From NCBI GenBank assembly GCA_024220505.1, contig JAKZZE010000027.1:62001-126000 (forward strand): a stretch of DNA of 64,000 bases, given 5' to 3'. Every line of letters begins with the position of its first letter. Position 1 is the first letter of the stretch. Both the position numbers and the translations under genes were made by a program. This document shows positions 33,016-45,269 of this stretch, in pieces. Below the pieces are notes generated by a model. The model saw only the letters and a program-made list of their open reading frames with translations, searched no databases and was not told where the DNA came from. This DNA comes from Rhizopus arrhizus. Lineage: Eukaryota > Mucoromycota > Mucoromycetes > Mucorales > Rhizopodaceae.

Positions 33016-33032
33016 TGTTCTTTTCGGCAACA
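31877..33032. other. Divergent intergenic region, very AT-rich, bounded by two T tracts
   Basis: A bidirectional promoter region of about 1.15 kb, dominated by TTTATT/ATTTAT low-complexity sequence at 32080-32560. T tracts occur at both ends (31876-31900 and 32964-33012), each abutting a start codon region. No ORF is called. Confidence 0.6.
32964..33012. repeat. T49 homopolymer tract 20 bp before a start codon
   Basis: 49 consecutive T residues ending 20 bp upstream of the ATG at 33033. The length may vary by a base or two if homopolymer calls are imperfect. Confidence 0.85.
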
Positions 33033-34470
33033 ATGGGAGAAGAATCAACTATAAATATCACTTTTGACAGGTAGAATATAATTCTTTAAATAAGCATACA
33101 ATCCTTATTAACTGATTCTTTAATTAGACTAAGATCATTATGCATAGCAGAGATTATAAAACGCGATCAAGTCAATACAATAGATCATTTTATAAAACTT
33201 GTAAAAGAATTACAAAAATTTCCAGGGAAACGCTGTCGAGATCCGGGATATTCTAAACGACTATGTAAGAATAAAAAAAAATCATGTACAGTGTGTTTAC
33301 TTATATAAATAAATAGCTGATTGTTTAAGGGATGCCAAAAGAGATTATTATAGAACAAGTAGAATGTAAATGAAAATAGATTTTACATAAAATTAATAAT
33401 ATACTTTTTGCTATAGAATACGAAAAGAAGAGAATGAAGTTGCTTTGAAAATCGTAAACAATCTAGCCGCACCCGTTGAAGACTTATTTAATTACACACA
33501 ATCCATTTATAACGACATTGTATCAGAAAAAACACCTGCTCAAATTCTTTGCAACAAACAATTAGAAGAAATCAATCAAGGCGCTGTACATTTAGAAGAA
33601 TCCAAGTTGGACAAGAAGGATTTTGAAAGCTGGGCTCAGACCTTGCTCGATTCAGCACATGAGACAAGAATGCAGGTTCAAGCCATTCGTGATTCGACCG
33701 ATTATGACTATTATGTCCGTGTCCTCCAAGAGCAGTGGGAGGCTGCCAAACCGTTTCATCACCCAGAAATGCGAAGAACAGAGATAGCAGAGGATACGCT
33801 TGCTCATCTATTGAATCTTCCATCACGCCAGGAAAAGGCTCAAAAAAAGAAGGAGGTGGAAAGTCTGCTGATGAGTACACTTCAATCTTACTTGAAGGAT
33901 GCAGTGGATGACTATGGATTTAAGCATATTAAAAATTACAGTCAATTGAAAAATAACATGATACTTTGTCAAGAACAAGGATCAGTTTGGGAGGATGACG
34001 ATAGTAGCAAGGTGCTTAAAAGGAGAAAAATAATAACAGAAGACAATAGAAGACGAATAAATAAAATATTAAAAGAAGTAGACGAAATTATTGTACCAGC
34101 ACGTAAACAAGGTGAACTCTTTTGTGAAAAATATCTGGAAAAATTAAGTGTGGAATTAGATCATGTTCATGATATCATGCAGTAAGCCTTTCTCTCGTCC
34201 CTTTTTTTTTCTTATTAATTTCCTATCTTTGTATATAGAAAGCACTCTGAAATCATTAAAACATTGGCCAACCCAGACAATAAAGATTCACTAGAAAAAA
34301 ATGGCATAGATACATTTCCTACCGTTATATCTTATAATGATGAAAATTCATGTCTATCAACAGCACTAGCAGCTTGGGTGACGCGATATACAAAAAGCTA
34401 TGTGTCAGAAATTGAAGAGCAAATAAATCAAATAAGAGATCAAATTAATAATGATGATAATAAAAGTTAA
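33033..34470 (+). CDS. Hypothetical coiled-coil protein (406 aa)
   Basis: Five exons: 33033-33070, 33128-33264, 33317-33365, 33417-34181 and 34239-34470, giving 406 aa from MGEESTINITFDRLRS. The protein is highly charged and predicted helical throughout. An early basic segment (LQKFPGKRCRDPGYSKR) is followed by a helical core (EQWEAAKPFHHPEMRR, VLKRRKIITEDNRRRINK) and a hydrophilic end (EEQINQIRDQINNDDNKS). There is no signal peptide or TM helix. KRRK could be a nuclear signal. I recognise no domain; the plan fits a structural subunit of a nuclear or cytoskeletal complex, but that is only a guess. The Srs2-type gene starts 116 bp downstream on the same strand. Confidence 0.75.
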
Positions 34471-34586
34471 ATCATATACCATTTTATATAAAACTTGTCC
34501 TATTATTTTATTCTTTATCAAGAAATAAACTTTTTCAATTTCAGCATTCAATTGCTATTCTTTTTTATTGCTTTGAGGATCACGCA

Positions 34587-37500
34587 ATGACTACTTTAGA
34601 AAAAGAAAAATTAGCCAGGTTTATAAACACATTAAACTCAGGACAAAAGCAATCCGTACTTTCTGATGCCACCACGCTTCAGATCCTTGCCGGTCCAGGC
34701 TCAGGAAAGACCCGAGGTAACTTGGCTAGAAAACAAAGCAACATGTAGCTAAATTCCCATTAGTCTTGACATGCCGTGTTGCTTATTTGGTGGTTGAAAA
34801 AGGCATTGCTCCCAAAGACATTATCGTAGTGACGTTTACAAACAAGGCAGCTAATGAGATGAAAATGAGACTTGTTCAGTTGATTGGCGAAGCCAAAACT
34901 GGTGCGTTGCTGATAGGTACCTTTCACTCCATATGCTGTCGATTATTGAGAAGACACGGCAAAGTGATTGGTTTAAAGAGTGATTTTACAATAGCAGATA
35001 ACACTACCAGGTCCTTATTTATTTTTATTCACGTATTAATTCACAAAAAACTTACGCACATATAAGTGAGGATATTATTCAAAAGATTAGGAAAGATAAA
35101 ACCATGTCAGAATGTTTAGGTGATTTCACAAAAGTTACAATGAAAGCAGGGGCAATCTATGGTACTATTAGTAATGCGAAAAGTAAAAGAATTGATCATA
35201 TTCAATTTGCAAAGGAAAATAAGAAGGGGTATATGAAAGATATTGCTATTATTTACAAGGAATATGAAAGACAGTTGGCAAACCTGAATCTTGTGGTACA
35301 TACAAATCATGAAGACACCTTTATACATCCTGTTTACTTACAAGTTGAATCTAGGACTTTGATAATTTATTGATGAAGTGTTGTAATCTATTGGAAAAAA
35401 AGACGGATGTTTTACAAAATGTAAAGTGTATTTTGGTGGATGAGGTAAAAAGTGGGAATAAATAGGATCATTCTATCCTTTAATGCTTTATGTATCTTAG
35501 TATCAGGATACCAATGTTATTCAATACGATTTACTTAAATTGATGATGGCACAAATCAACAATAAAACAGTGACTATCGTTGGAGGTAAATCAACAATTT
35601 CTACAAAGCCTTTATATGTATTTACAGTGGTAACTAGATCCAGATCAATCTATTTTTGGTTGGCGTAGTGCCGAACCAAAAAATTTTAGTAAAATGGCAG
35701 AAGAATTTGAACAGACACAGTCCATCAACCTAGAACAAAACTATCGAAGCACAGCCTCTATATTGGGTGCAGCACTTCACGTCATCAAACAAGATCCTGA
35801 TAGAGTAGACAAGTCGCTATTTACCAATAATCCTGGTGGTATTCCTATCTCACTGATCACTGTACGAGATCAAACAAAGCAAGCTGATTTTGTTGCCTCT
35901 GAGATCCGAAAAGTTATTACTTATTCAAAGGGATTGATTCAATACAAGGACATTGCTGTCCTTATGAGAATGAACTTTATCTCGAATGATCTTGAAACTT
36001 CGTTTAGAAATCATAAAATACCCTATGTTGTTGTAAGTATAAGTTTGTCGATAACCGACACATGAACGCAAAGATATTAACACACATTTATTAGGTGGGC
36101 GGAGATAGATTCTTTAGTCGTATGGAAGTAAAGGATATTATTTCCTATTTGGAATTCATTTATAATCCATCCAATGTCCTAGCGTTTCAAAGAATCATTA
36201 ATGTACCTAAGCGAGGCATCGGCGCTACAACTCTAAAAAAGATAACAGACTTGTACGAGTCGCAGCAAGAAGGATCTGATCTGTTGACTACATTGATTTC
36301 CATCATCAATGGTAAAATAAGTATGGGTGCCCTAGTTGTAAACAAGTTGAAACAATTTGTAAACATTTGTAGTCATGTTCGTGGAATGATGAAGGATAAG
36401 GTGAAGATACCATTGTGAGAAAAATTATTTTTTATTGACTTGTTCAATAGGAAAATGTGGCTACAATATTAACTTATATCATCGAAGAAATCGAGTATGA
36501 AGAATATTTAAAGACTAATTATCATCAAGACTACATAGCAAGATGGCAAAACGTGGGCGAATTGATTAATATCGCTACTGAAAGACCAGAATTAAGAGAG
36601 GACAGTGAAGACTTTCTAAACAATGATGATTTGTTATTAAATGAAGAAGATCATGAGCCTGCTGATGTGGACACAGTGGATATGACACTCATATTGAAAG
36701 AGTAATTATCATAGCATCTATAGATAAACTTATTGCTCACTATAAATAGAGAAGAGGAGGAACATATTGAACCTCTTGAAGTGCTTGAAGTAGAAGGTGT
36801 CGTCAGTAGTGATCCAATTGCAGACTTTTTAGAATTTTGTGCTTTATGTTCAAATCAAAAAGAACAAGAAGAAGCAGAAGGCGGTGTAAGTGATTTTTTT
36901 TTATAAAAGGATGCTTTATTCAATATTACAATAATAGAAAGTGACTATAGCAACAATCCACGCATCAAAAGGTTTAGAATGGCCTTGTGTATTTATCGTG
37001 ACATGTGTGGATGGTGTTATTCCTCATTCGAGAGCTGATCTTTATGAAGAAGGGCGTCTTCTTTATGTTGGAATGACAAGATCAAAATGTAAAATTATTC
37101 ATATTGATAAATACATGTAACTTATAACTTTTATCATAGTCATATTGTATTGTATTTCACCCACGGTCAGACAGCAATTTGGTGATTATATTACAAATCA
37201 AAAAAGTCGATTCTTGGATGGCATGGATCAAAGTCTTTATACCAACAGAGCACCGGATTGGGATAATAATATACGAAACATGCTTGCCCTCACCCTCAAT
37301 AAACCTGCACCTTCCCCAGATGATACCCTAGTCACCAAAAAGTCCAAGAATGAAAAGAAGATGAAAAGAGAAGAGGAAAAGTACGGTAGTTGCTCTCAGC
37401 CAGTGTACACTGATATACGATTTGGTCTTGATGGCAATAAAGCAGATTTACTTTCCCTGGGTGGATTTTCATCGGCAGCGAATATAAATGAACCATATTA

Positions 37501-37630
37501 TTCATCAAGTCAACCATATACAAAGCGTAACAAGTCAATTATTTCCATGAGTCAGCCATTACCAAAGAAAGAAATACTGGATGATGAAGATGATAGGAAG
37601 AAAAGAGTTAAAAAGGAAGAAAGAAATTAG
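34587..37630 (+). CDS. SRS2: Srs2/UvrD-type superfamily 1 DNA helicase
   Basis: Eleven exons: 34587-34716, 34764-35010, 35067-35292, 35355-35444, 35501-35585, 35638-36032, 36095-36400, 36451-36701, 36750-36885, 36938-37088 and 37140-37630, giving 835 aa. All SF1A motifs are intact: Q-like NSGQKQSV, Walker A AGPGSGKT (residues 35-42), Ia TFTNKAANEM, II DEYQDTN, III GDPDQSIFGWR, IV LEQNYRST, V TIHASKGLEWP and VI LLYVGMTRSK. Srs2-type enzymes move 3'-5' on ssDNA, strip Rad51 and suppress unwanted recombination. The protein is near the size of fission-yeast Srs2 and shorter than the budding-yeast one; the C-terminus is basic/acidic and disordered, and no PCNA/SUMO-binding tail could be verified. 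It is convergent with choline kinase, with 52 bp between the stops. Confidence 0.92.
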
Positions 37631-37682
37631 TATTTTTATTATATACACAATAAACTATGATACAATCTATAAGGTTCTTTCT

Positions 37683-38972
37683 CTAATCTTCATGTTTCCA
37701 TTTGGCAAGTTCTTTACGGAATGCATTCAGTCTTTGAGTTGAATACAAAAAATAATCAAAATCAATCTCACTTTGATTAGCTTGAAACAGACCCCATAAT
37801 CCCCAAAAAAGATGACTGACCATCACATACATGTCTACTTCTCTTTCTAACTCTTTTATATCAATACAGTCCTTGCTTTGTTTACTGAATTTAGAAGTTG
37901 TGTTGATATAAGCAGTCAAAAAGCTGATTTGTTCTTCCTTTGTAGGGTATTGGTCCTTATTCATTACTGCAGGCTGATCAGAATGATAATTATACATCCA
38001 CTCACAAAAATGATTTGCAATGTCATATCCACGAGCATTGTATCCTGCGTATTCAAAATCAACAATCACTAGTTCGCCTGTCTTTTCCAACTGGAGCACA
38101 TTTCCATATTGAGACTTAAAACATTTTAATATAAATCTTCACTCTTTTTTTTTTTTGGTCTTTATCCTTACATCATTATGCGCAAATACTATAGGTGAAT
38201 TGATCTTTGCTAGTATCTTTTTACTTTCTTCTATTTCAAAAGCTAATCTTGTTAAATCAAAAGAGGCCAATGTCTTTGCCCATCCATCGCTTTTCTTAGT
38301 CAAAGAAGGCAGGGTTTCCATCACTAGCTTATACCATTTATCAACATTATTCCAAGCTTCCATGACGCTATTAGTGAGCGGTGGATAAATAGTGACGATA
38401 TCATGCAGTTCACGTGTACATGAAGCAATACTTCTCGAGATATCAGGTGTTCGTATGTCCGCACTAGTCAGTGTTCTCGAAGGCAAGTATTGTTCAAATC
38501 GTCCGTTACCAAACACGCCCAGTAGACTAGGGCCGATATTCAAGTGAGAAAGTCGAGCGATCCAAGCAAGTTCATTATTTCGATCTATAATTTGATCTAC
38601 TCCTATACCATATACTCTTAACAATAAACGCTTTCTATTGTGAGCATCCACAAAAAAGATGGCACTATACAGATATAGAAATTAGTTTGATGTACACATA
38701 CAATTGTGTTTTTGGAAACAAACTTTGTCATGGCTCCACTAACACGATCAAGTTGAATTCCCTCAACATCCTTGGCCCATTGAGGAAAAAGCTGTTCAAT
38801 CAACTCGAAAACTTTTCTTTTTAATTCATCACCTTTGAGAATTCTATCTTTGAAACAAGAGCGATTAATAAAGTACATAAATCAAAACAAATTCAATGTA
38901 CGTTAGATCAATAGTAGTGTCGCATTCAGGAATAGGCTTCAATTCAACTGAAGAATCTTCTGAAGCCAACAT
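37683..38972 (-). CDS. Choline/ethanolamine kinase
   Basis: Four exons: 38902-38972, 38724-38843, 38172-38664 and 37683-38114, giving 371 aa. The start MLASEDSSVELKP is followed by the conserved SGAMTNAIFFV, rebuilt by splicing across an intron with a GTTTGT donor, and KRLLLRVYGIGVDQIIDR. The Brenner motif is HNDSQYGNVL (the catalytic D is in HND), and the choline-kinase motif is VDFEYAGYNARGYDIANHFCEW. The enzyme catalyses the first step of the Kennedy pathway, phosphorylating choline and/or ethanolamine; substrate preference cannot be told from sequence. Its start lies 109 bp from the Hook B stop (same strand), leaving a compact promoter. Confidence 0.92.
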
Positions 38973-39081
38973 TTCATATACAATTGAAAAGAAAAAAGAA
39001 GAAAAAAAAAAAAAAAGTGGTGTTTCAAGCTGAAGATGAATAATAAATAGTATATTTTTGATATAAAGAATAATACAATGT

Positions 39082-41916
39082 TCAACACAATTTTTGTCTT
39101 AATTGAACATCCAATATTTTTCTTTGTCTGCCTAACCATGATGAGGGAGCAGATCGAATAGCAAGGTTGGATGCATCTCTGTGATTGCGTCTTACTAAAT
39201 CAAACCAACCAGTGATAATCAGCCTTTGTTCAAGCTTAGACTGAAGTCTGGCATCTTGAATTTGTTTCTTTAGTAGATCGTTTTCTTCTTCCTTTGTTCT
39301 TGGATGTCGCATAGGTTCGTCTGACTTATTGATATTTGGGAAACGAATCGTCATTTCTTGCAAGAGTTGATTATAAAGCTTAATCATCTAATAAAGCGGT
39401 TAACTTTGCTCTTTATGTGGTATTTAGCTAGACTTACATTCTTCACTTTACGTATCTTGCCTTGTGTGACATTGATTTCTTCTTGAAGGTGAAGCACTTC
39501 AATTTGCAAATTAGCATTTTGTTCTTTAATGACTTCAAGTTCTTGACTACAGAGACAATATATTAATGAAATATTACGGTAACGTACAAAATGCTTTACT
39601 CGCTTAGTCCTGGTCTGTCTTGAAACGATTCATCATCTGATCTATTGTTATTTACACCATTCAAGTAATTTGCTTCAACCAACATTCGATTGATATCATG
39701 TAGCTGCATCTTGGTGATGTCCTCTAAGCGATTGGTTCTATCTTGAATATTTGAATGGTCCTTTTCAAATTGTTCTAGTGCTTCACTATTCTTTGCCACA
39801 CTACGCGTTCCCTCCAAGACAACAGTCTCTAATTGATATGTGCTCTCCTTTAAGCTATTGGATTCCTTTTGTAGATCTAATATACGTGCACGGAAAGCCA
39901 TGATGGTATGTGTTTGGTTTAACATAGAGTCAGGTATACCATTACGTATCTGTTTGAGTTCCTCCCTCAGACGATTTCTTTCTTGCACAACTTGTTCATA
40001 TTCCTTTTGGATTTGATCCTTGTGTGCCGTTAAATCCTCAGTCTCCTGCCTCATTTTTTCATGGTCCACTTCTGACGATACGGTTGTTGTTGTTTCCATC
40101 TCTTTTATCTTTCTTTTCAATCTTCCAATCGTTAGTCGTCTATTGCGAATATGCGTTAGTTTTTTTTAGTGATTTTATATAGTAGCACTGTACAATTCTG
40201 TTAAATTGGCTTTCTTGACATTTTCTTCCATCGTACTTCCTTCTTCGTCCAATTCACCTTCCTCTACACTTGCTCTATGGCTGACCATAGACTTATCCAA
40301 TGTAACACCACCTCTCAATTCAAGTTCCTTGATGTGCTCTTCCAATAATTGAACTTGCTCCATATTTCTGTCTCGATCACTTTCCAAATAAGTGCAAGTC
40401 TCTGCAATTGACTTTAGTTCTTCTTCCAATCGGTTCTTTTCTTTCAACATTTCTCTATTTCCTAATTCAAGCTGTTGAACTTGTTCCTTGTATGAATCCA
40501 TCAATGTCTTGAATGCGAGCACTTTACGATATTCATCCTCTACTTGATGACTGCGCTCTAACAAACTACTATTTTGTTCTTCCAATGCCTATCATTACAT
40601 GTTATTTAATAAGGAAATATAACTGGCTACTAAGCAGTTTACCTTGATCTGTCTTTTCAAGTCAGACGTTTCTTCCATTTTTCTTTTGTATTTCTCCAAT
40701 GTACTTTCCATTTTATGCATTCTTTCAGTAACATGTTTATATTCTTCTAATTGATCACGTAAAGAAGCAGCTTCTTCTGCTTGCACAGTAAGTTCATCTA
40801 CCTTTTTTTTCAATTCATTAATTGACTGTAAATGTGTTTCCATTAATAATTCTGTTTCTTGTCTTCTATCTTCACTTTTCTCCCTATTCAGCACATCAAC
40901 AATCTCATCTTATAAAACAAGTAATGTATATGCTTACAAGTCTTGTTTGAGATGATCTATTTCTGCCTTCATTACATAGTCAGCTTTTCCTGTATTATTT
41001 GCATGTGTAATAGCCTCATCCATGTCATGCAAACGAGTCTTTAATTCTTCTTTTTCATGTAATATATCTTCCTATTAACAATCATCAGTCTTCTCATCTA
41101 ATCAAAATAGTAGATTTTACAAATCTTATTCTTAATTCTTCATATTCTCCCAGCAATTGATGATGTGATAACTCAAATTGTTTCCTTTCCATCATCAACT
41201 TTTCAAATTCAACTTGGTATCGATACGGCATATCTTCCAGTACTCTTGATCCGCTCATCATACTAGAATGGCTCGTAGAAATATAAGACAGCCGAGGGTT
41301 TGATGATATTGTATCCGGCTCGGTATTGAAATGATTCATGACCTCTTCAATAGAAACCATCAATGCATGCTGACTTTTTTGTGAAAGGGCTTGAATCATT
41401 TCAATATATGTTCGATTATTGTCTGATTGAACAGCGATAGCAATCACTAACTGACACATCAATAACAATTCGTGTAAATCAGCATCCTTGGCTATCGCAG
41501 TGAGGTTCACATTAGGAAGATATTCAGGGTCCTGCCCAACAATTTCTTCAAAGTATCTTGTGATTAATTTGTGAAGCTTTTTTTGATTGTTGAACCGAAC
41601 GACCCAGTTGCCGGTGGATTCAGTTGCTGTAATTTGTTTAAACCACTTTGGGTCACTATCAATAAATTAGCAACTAAATACAAGTTTTCATTCTTTGAAT
41701 GTTACATGTCGGCTAATATTTCTGAAAGGACAACACCATCAGCTAATTCAACAACTGTATCAATGGGATATGATTTACATTCAAAAGTATTTATCTTGTT
41801 TTTTATTTTTCAAGGATGAGTAAAAAAAAAAGGTATTTAATTTACATTTATATTTCATTACTTACCCATTCAACAAAAGCATCTTCCATAGCTGCTTCCA
41901 TTTTTGAAAATGTCAT
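39082..41916 (-). CDS. Hook-family dynein adaptor, paralogue B
   Basis: Nine exons: 41866-41916, 41706-41794, 41121-41655, 40938-41071, 40643-40883, 40194-40588, 39600-40139, 39438-39546 and 39082-39387, giving 799 aa. The Hook-domain signatures are ELADGVVLSEILADM, DPKWFKQITATESTGNWVVRF and NLTAIAKDADLHELLLM. A long coiled coil follows with the same landmark as paralogue A (ERNRLREELKQIRNGIPDSM). The C-terminal block is LQSKLEQRLIITGWFDL...SWLGRQR. Exon 2 (89 nt) and exon 4 (134 nt) equal those of paralogue A in length and phase. It lacks two introns present in A (the one after RR and the one after QLG), and a further one near the C-terminus is placed differently. Divergence is moderate overall, which suggests an old duplication with both copies retained. 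Confidence 0.92.
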
Positions 41917-42130
41917 TTGTTAAAAGAAAAAAAAAAGAAGAAAGAGAGAAAGAGGAAAAGAGGAAAGAAAAATACTTCCCCTTTATTTACCCCTCTTCAA
42001 TGCTGTTGGGGTAGCATAAAACAGTAATAAAGTCCGAATATGGTTCTCTCTTAATTGGGCTGAGCCTTGATTGTTATTGTTTAAATTAAGCATTTTTTTT
42101 TTCTCACTCTTTTCTAGCACACATACAAAA

Positions 42131-42994
42131 ATGCCGTTTGGATTTTTTTCTTCAGAATACAGTGATCAAGGTTTAATGGATGACGGTAAAGCGGCTTTAT
42201 TGCGATTGAGAAAATGAGATGCTAATTCTGTATTTAGGGAATTGGCAGTTTTTTGGATTAAACAAAACACAACGTTTTTATGCTTTTGGTATTTCGTAAA
42301 GTATCTCCCTTTTACATATGTTACCTATGCTCATCATTCTATATTTAGATTTTTGGTTGGCTTATTATTATCAATTGTGGTAAAGAAAAAGAAAGAATAG
42401 ATATGCATACAAATAGATTATCTAAACAGGTTATTAGGCTACACTGTTACTTATAACAGCAAACGTACCTGGATTTGCTATTTTATATAGTATTGGTAAT
42501 GTTATTTCTATTCTCAGGTAGATCACATATTATGGCTATGCTTGTAATTATTTAGTAATAATAATTAGTTTAACATTTATTATTGGTCTCAAGAAACAAT
42601 TCAGTACAATGTTCGCGCCAGGTAAGCTAATAACCACATTGTTTATACTCATCATTATAACGCGTATAATCACAGTTCGATTCTGGGCTACAGTTGTATA
42701 CCTTTCATTACTGGTATTAACGCTTGTTCTTTCCATTACAGTAAGTTCCTTACAAGTAAATTCATAATTATGCCTATATTAATTATTATTCCTGTCATTA
42801 GCTTAAGCTATTCTTCCTTTCATTAATTTTGGTTATTATTCAATTTGGTGCTTTAGTTTGGTATTCGTAAGTTTATTTTATACTTTATTATAATAATACA
42901 CAGAAACTAATATATAATTTATAGCGCAAGCTACATTCCTTATGGTCGTGAAATTATTAGACGTTTCTTTGGCAGCTGTATTACATCCATTTAA
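42131..42994 (+). CDS. SFT2: SFT2-like Golgi transport membrane protein
   Basis: Eight small exons: 42131-42185, 42238-42295, 42349-42379, 42438-42517, 42569-42621, 42676-42740, 42802-42866 and 42925-42994, giving 158 aa. Four hydrophobic helices alternate with family signatures: NKTQRFYAFGIS before helix 1, FAILYSIGNVISI, the loop KKQFSTMFAP, and the C-terminal ALVWYSASYIPYGREIIRRFFGSC, the hallmark of Sft2/Got1-type proteins. Sft2 acts in fusion of endosome-derived vesicles with the Golgi and interacts genetically with the t-SNARE Sed5. The last stop codon TAA (42992-42994) overlaps the stop of TLG2 on the other strand. The introns are 51-61 nt, and one exon is only 31 nt, so automatic gene finders may miss this gene. 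Confidence 0.9.
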
Positions 42995-44213
42995 TGCTTC
43001 TTTGGTTTAACAATTAATATTACAATTAATAATAAAATGATCAATACAAGTAATAACATTAATTTGCGTTTCCTTGTCTTGCTTTGATATCGAGCACCCT
43101 ACACACATATTAGCACTACATTCTTAACGAGCAAATGGTATAAAGGGGTTACCTTGTCTAATTCAATGACTGCTTGTTTTACTTCTACGTTGGTTTGTTC
43201 TATGTTGTAATCAATTCTATCCAACATAGATCCTTGATCAATCACTAATGTTTGAAGATCTCTAAATATCTCTGCTAATTGATGTATTGATTTTGCTATT
43301 TGATTAATCTCCCTTTCTCTTTGGTCAATATTATTTTCTGATGATTCTAGTACAGCTAATTGTGATTCTGTAAACCCCTATTGTTTTATATTGAGTTACA
43401 CCATCATTTTTACTTATTTAATGTTTTACTATCTGTGCATCTTCATCTAATAATAACTCGGCAGCTTCATTACTTAAACTTGATCCTAGTATGTTCACCT
43501 TTTTATTTTCTTGCCCCTGCATCTCTATTCTTATTGTATTAATTCATGCATATATACAACTCCATTGCTTTACTCTGTAAGTAAGAAGACTGTATTTTTC
43601 TAAATTGAGATGAAACATCTTGTACTTTTGTAGCTAAACTAGTTTGAATATTTCTTGTTATGGTATCTTCTTGATCCGATGCATTTCTTCCGACTCTTAT
43701 ACGTTGTATTTGTTGTTTTATACGATAAAATTCCTAATTTTCTTATTAGTTTTAGAGTATTTATGTGCTTTATAAAATGTACATTTGTTATTTCCATTGT
43801 AAGTGCTTCAATAGCTGCTTCATCAGAACTTTTATCTTCAAAACCAGGTAATAAATGCTTTCGATGCATGCCTTTTAATCGAGTAACTGTATACGAATAA
43901 GTTAGGAATTCAATCAGATGAATAATACTCAAGTTTGTCTTTACATTACTTTTATCTTTGATAGCATCAAGTACTTCATCAACTTCTTCAACAATGTCAG
44001 TCCTGCAACATTAAAAATGAGTGATTTAAATAGAAAGGAAGGAAGGAATTACCATTGAGGAGGCAACACAGACATCTCAATCACATGGTCTGAGCTTTCT
44101 ATTAAACCCTCTGTTTCTGACATGCCAGCAGAAAAATGGGGTGCTGAATGTTGCGTTCTTGCATACGAATTTCTATATTGAAGAAATAATAAAGTTCTAC
44201 TTCTTGTAGCCAT
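42991..44213 (-). CDS. TLG2: Syntaxin-16/Tlg2-type t-SNARE
   Basis: Seven exons: 44053-44213, 43950-44002, 43783-43886, 43574-43733, 43430-43524, 43153-43377 and 42991-43098, giving 301 aa. The start MATRSRTLLFLQYRNSYA is the strongly conserved Tlg2/syntaxin-16 N-peptide that binds the SM protein Vps45. The Habc-like helices (VDEVLDAIKDKITRLKGMH, HLLPGFEDKSSDEAAIEALT) are followed by a Qa-SNARE motif with the central Gln in IFRDLQTLVIDQGSILDRIDYN. The C-terminus is a tail anchor (LMLLLVLIILLLIVILIV) ending KPKKH. It mediates endosome-to-TGN fusion. The gene is tail-to-tail with SFT2, and both stop codons share TTAA at 42991-42994. Confidence 0.92.
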
Positions 44214-44338
44214 AAAGAAAAAAGAGAAAAAAAGAGGGCTCAGTTAAAGAGAAATCGGAGAAAGGAAGTTGGTTTTCTTGCTTAAATTATACAAGAAATT
44301 TATTTACACTTGAAAAAAAAAAAGGTTTATTTGTTTCT

Positions 44339-45269
44339 TTAGTATACAGTTGACATATGATATCTTGATTCTTCAAAATCTTTAATTTGTTGTGCATGGA
44401 GTCTGTGATGACGAGCACCGTTCTTTAGTCTTTTAGCATAGATTCCGACTACGTAAGCAAAATAGATCTAATACATTGTTACTATCAACATTGTAGTAAT
44501 CATCAATATTAAAATTACCTGAATTACTCCTATAATAAATATCAAGACACCAAATAAAATAGAAAACAAATTTAATTGTGCTGAACATTCACTTTCTGTG
44601 CCTGCATTGGCAGTTAATAAGCCTGGATATTTTACGGGTGTATAATAAGAGCTGTGACTAATATGGGTGGGTTCAATGATTGTCTGAGGATTTCCAATGC
44701 CAATAAATCCCATCACTCGGCATGAATTGATTGTACTGTCTCTTTTGGTAGTGATGAGGACGAGTGATACAATATAAAGTATAAAAGATAATACACAACT
44801 GATCCAAACAATAATGCTGAAAGCTTTGGAAAATCGTCTTGATGCCTACATTCAATATTAGCTTTCATACATGAATGTTGTGTAGTAAGCTTACGAATAA
44901 GGAACCAATGATACCAGACAAACCACCCACACAAATGAAGACCGAAAACAATAAATTCATGTAGTACCAAGGTTTAGCTGATTGACTAGAATAATAAACA
45001 ACAGCTATTTAAAAGTATAAGTCACACAAGCATAAAGAAAGGAAGAAAGCAAAATGTAAAAAAAAAAATACTTTTTCCATACAATTGACACCTAAAAATC
45101 CAGTTGTACTATAAAATAGATAAACTACCTAACAATAATATACAAGTAATAAGCATTAGGTTTTTGGCATTTTTTTTTTTTAGAAATTTACAAAGAACCA
45201 GATGGCAATAATAAATGTGCCTAATCTTAAAGGAATGAAACAGCAACATTTCTCTAAACCAATTCCCAT
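44339..45269 (-). CDS. Four-span membrane protein (229 aa), family uncertain
   Basis: Five exons: 45192-45269, 45083-45128, 44895-45004, 44519-44845 and 44339-44467. The start is MGIGLEKCCCFIPLRLGT. Four TM helices (about residues 17-40, 52-77, 86-110 and 155-185) have short loops, with a longer lumenal loop between 3 and 4 (GNPQTIIEPTHISHSSYY, with one Cys). The cytosolic tail carries KRLKNGARHHRLH. The CCCFIPLRLGT opening resembles LAPTM4/tetraspan-type endomembrane proteins, where the cysteines are often palmitoylated; that assignment is tentative. It follows TLG2 in the same direction, 125 bp upstream of its start, next to another Golgi/endosome gene. The second intron (78 nt) is the least certain splice. 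Confidence 0.72.
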
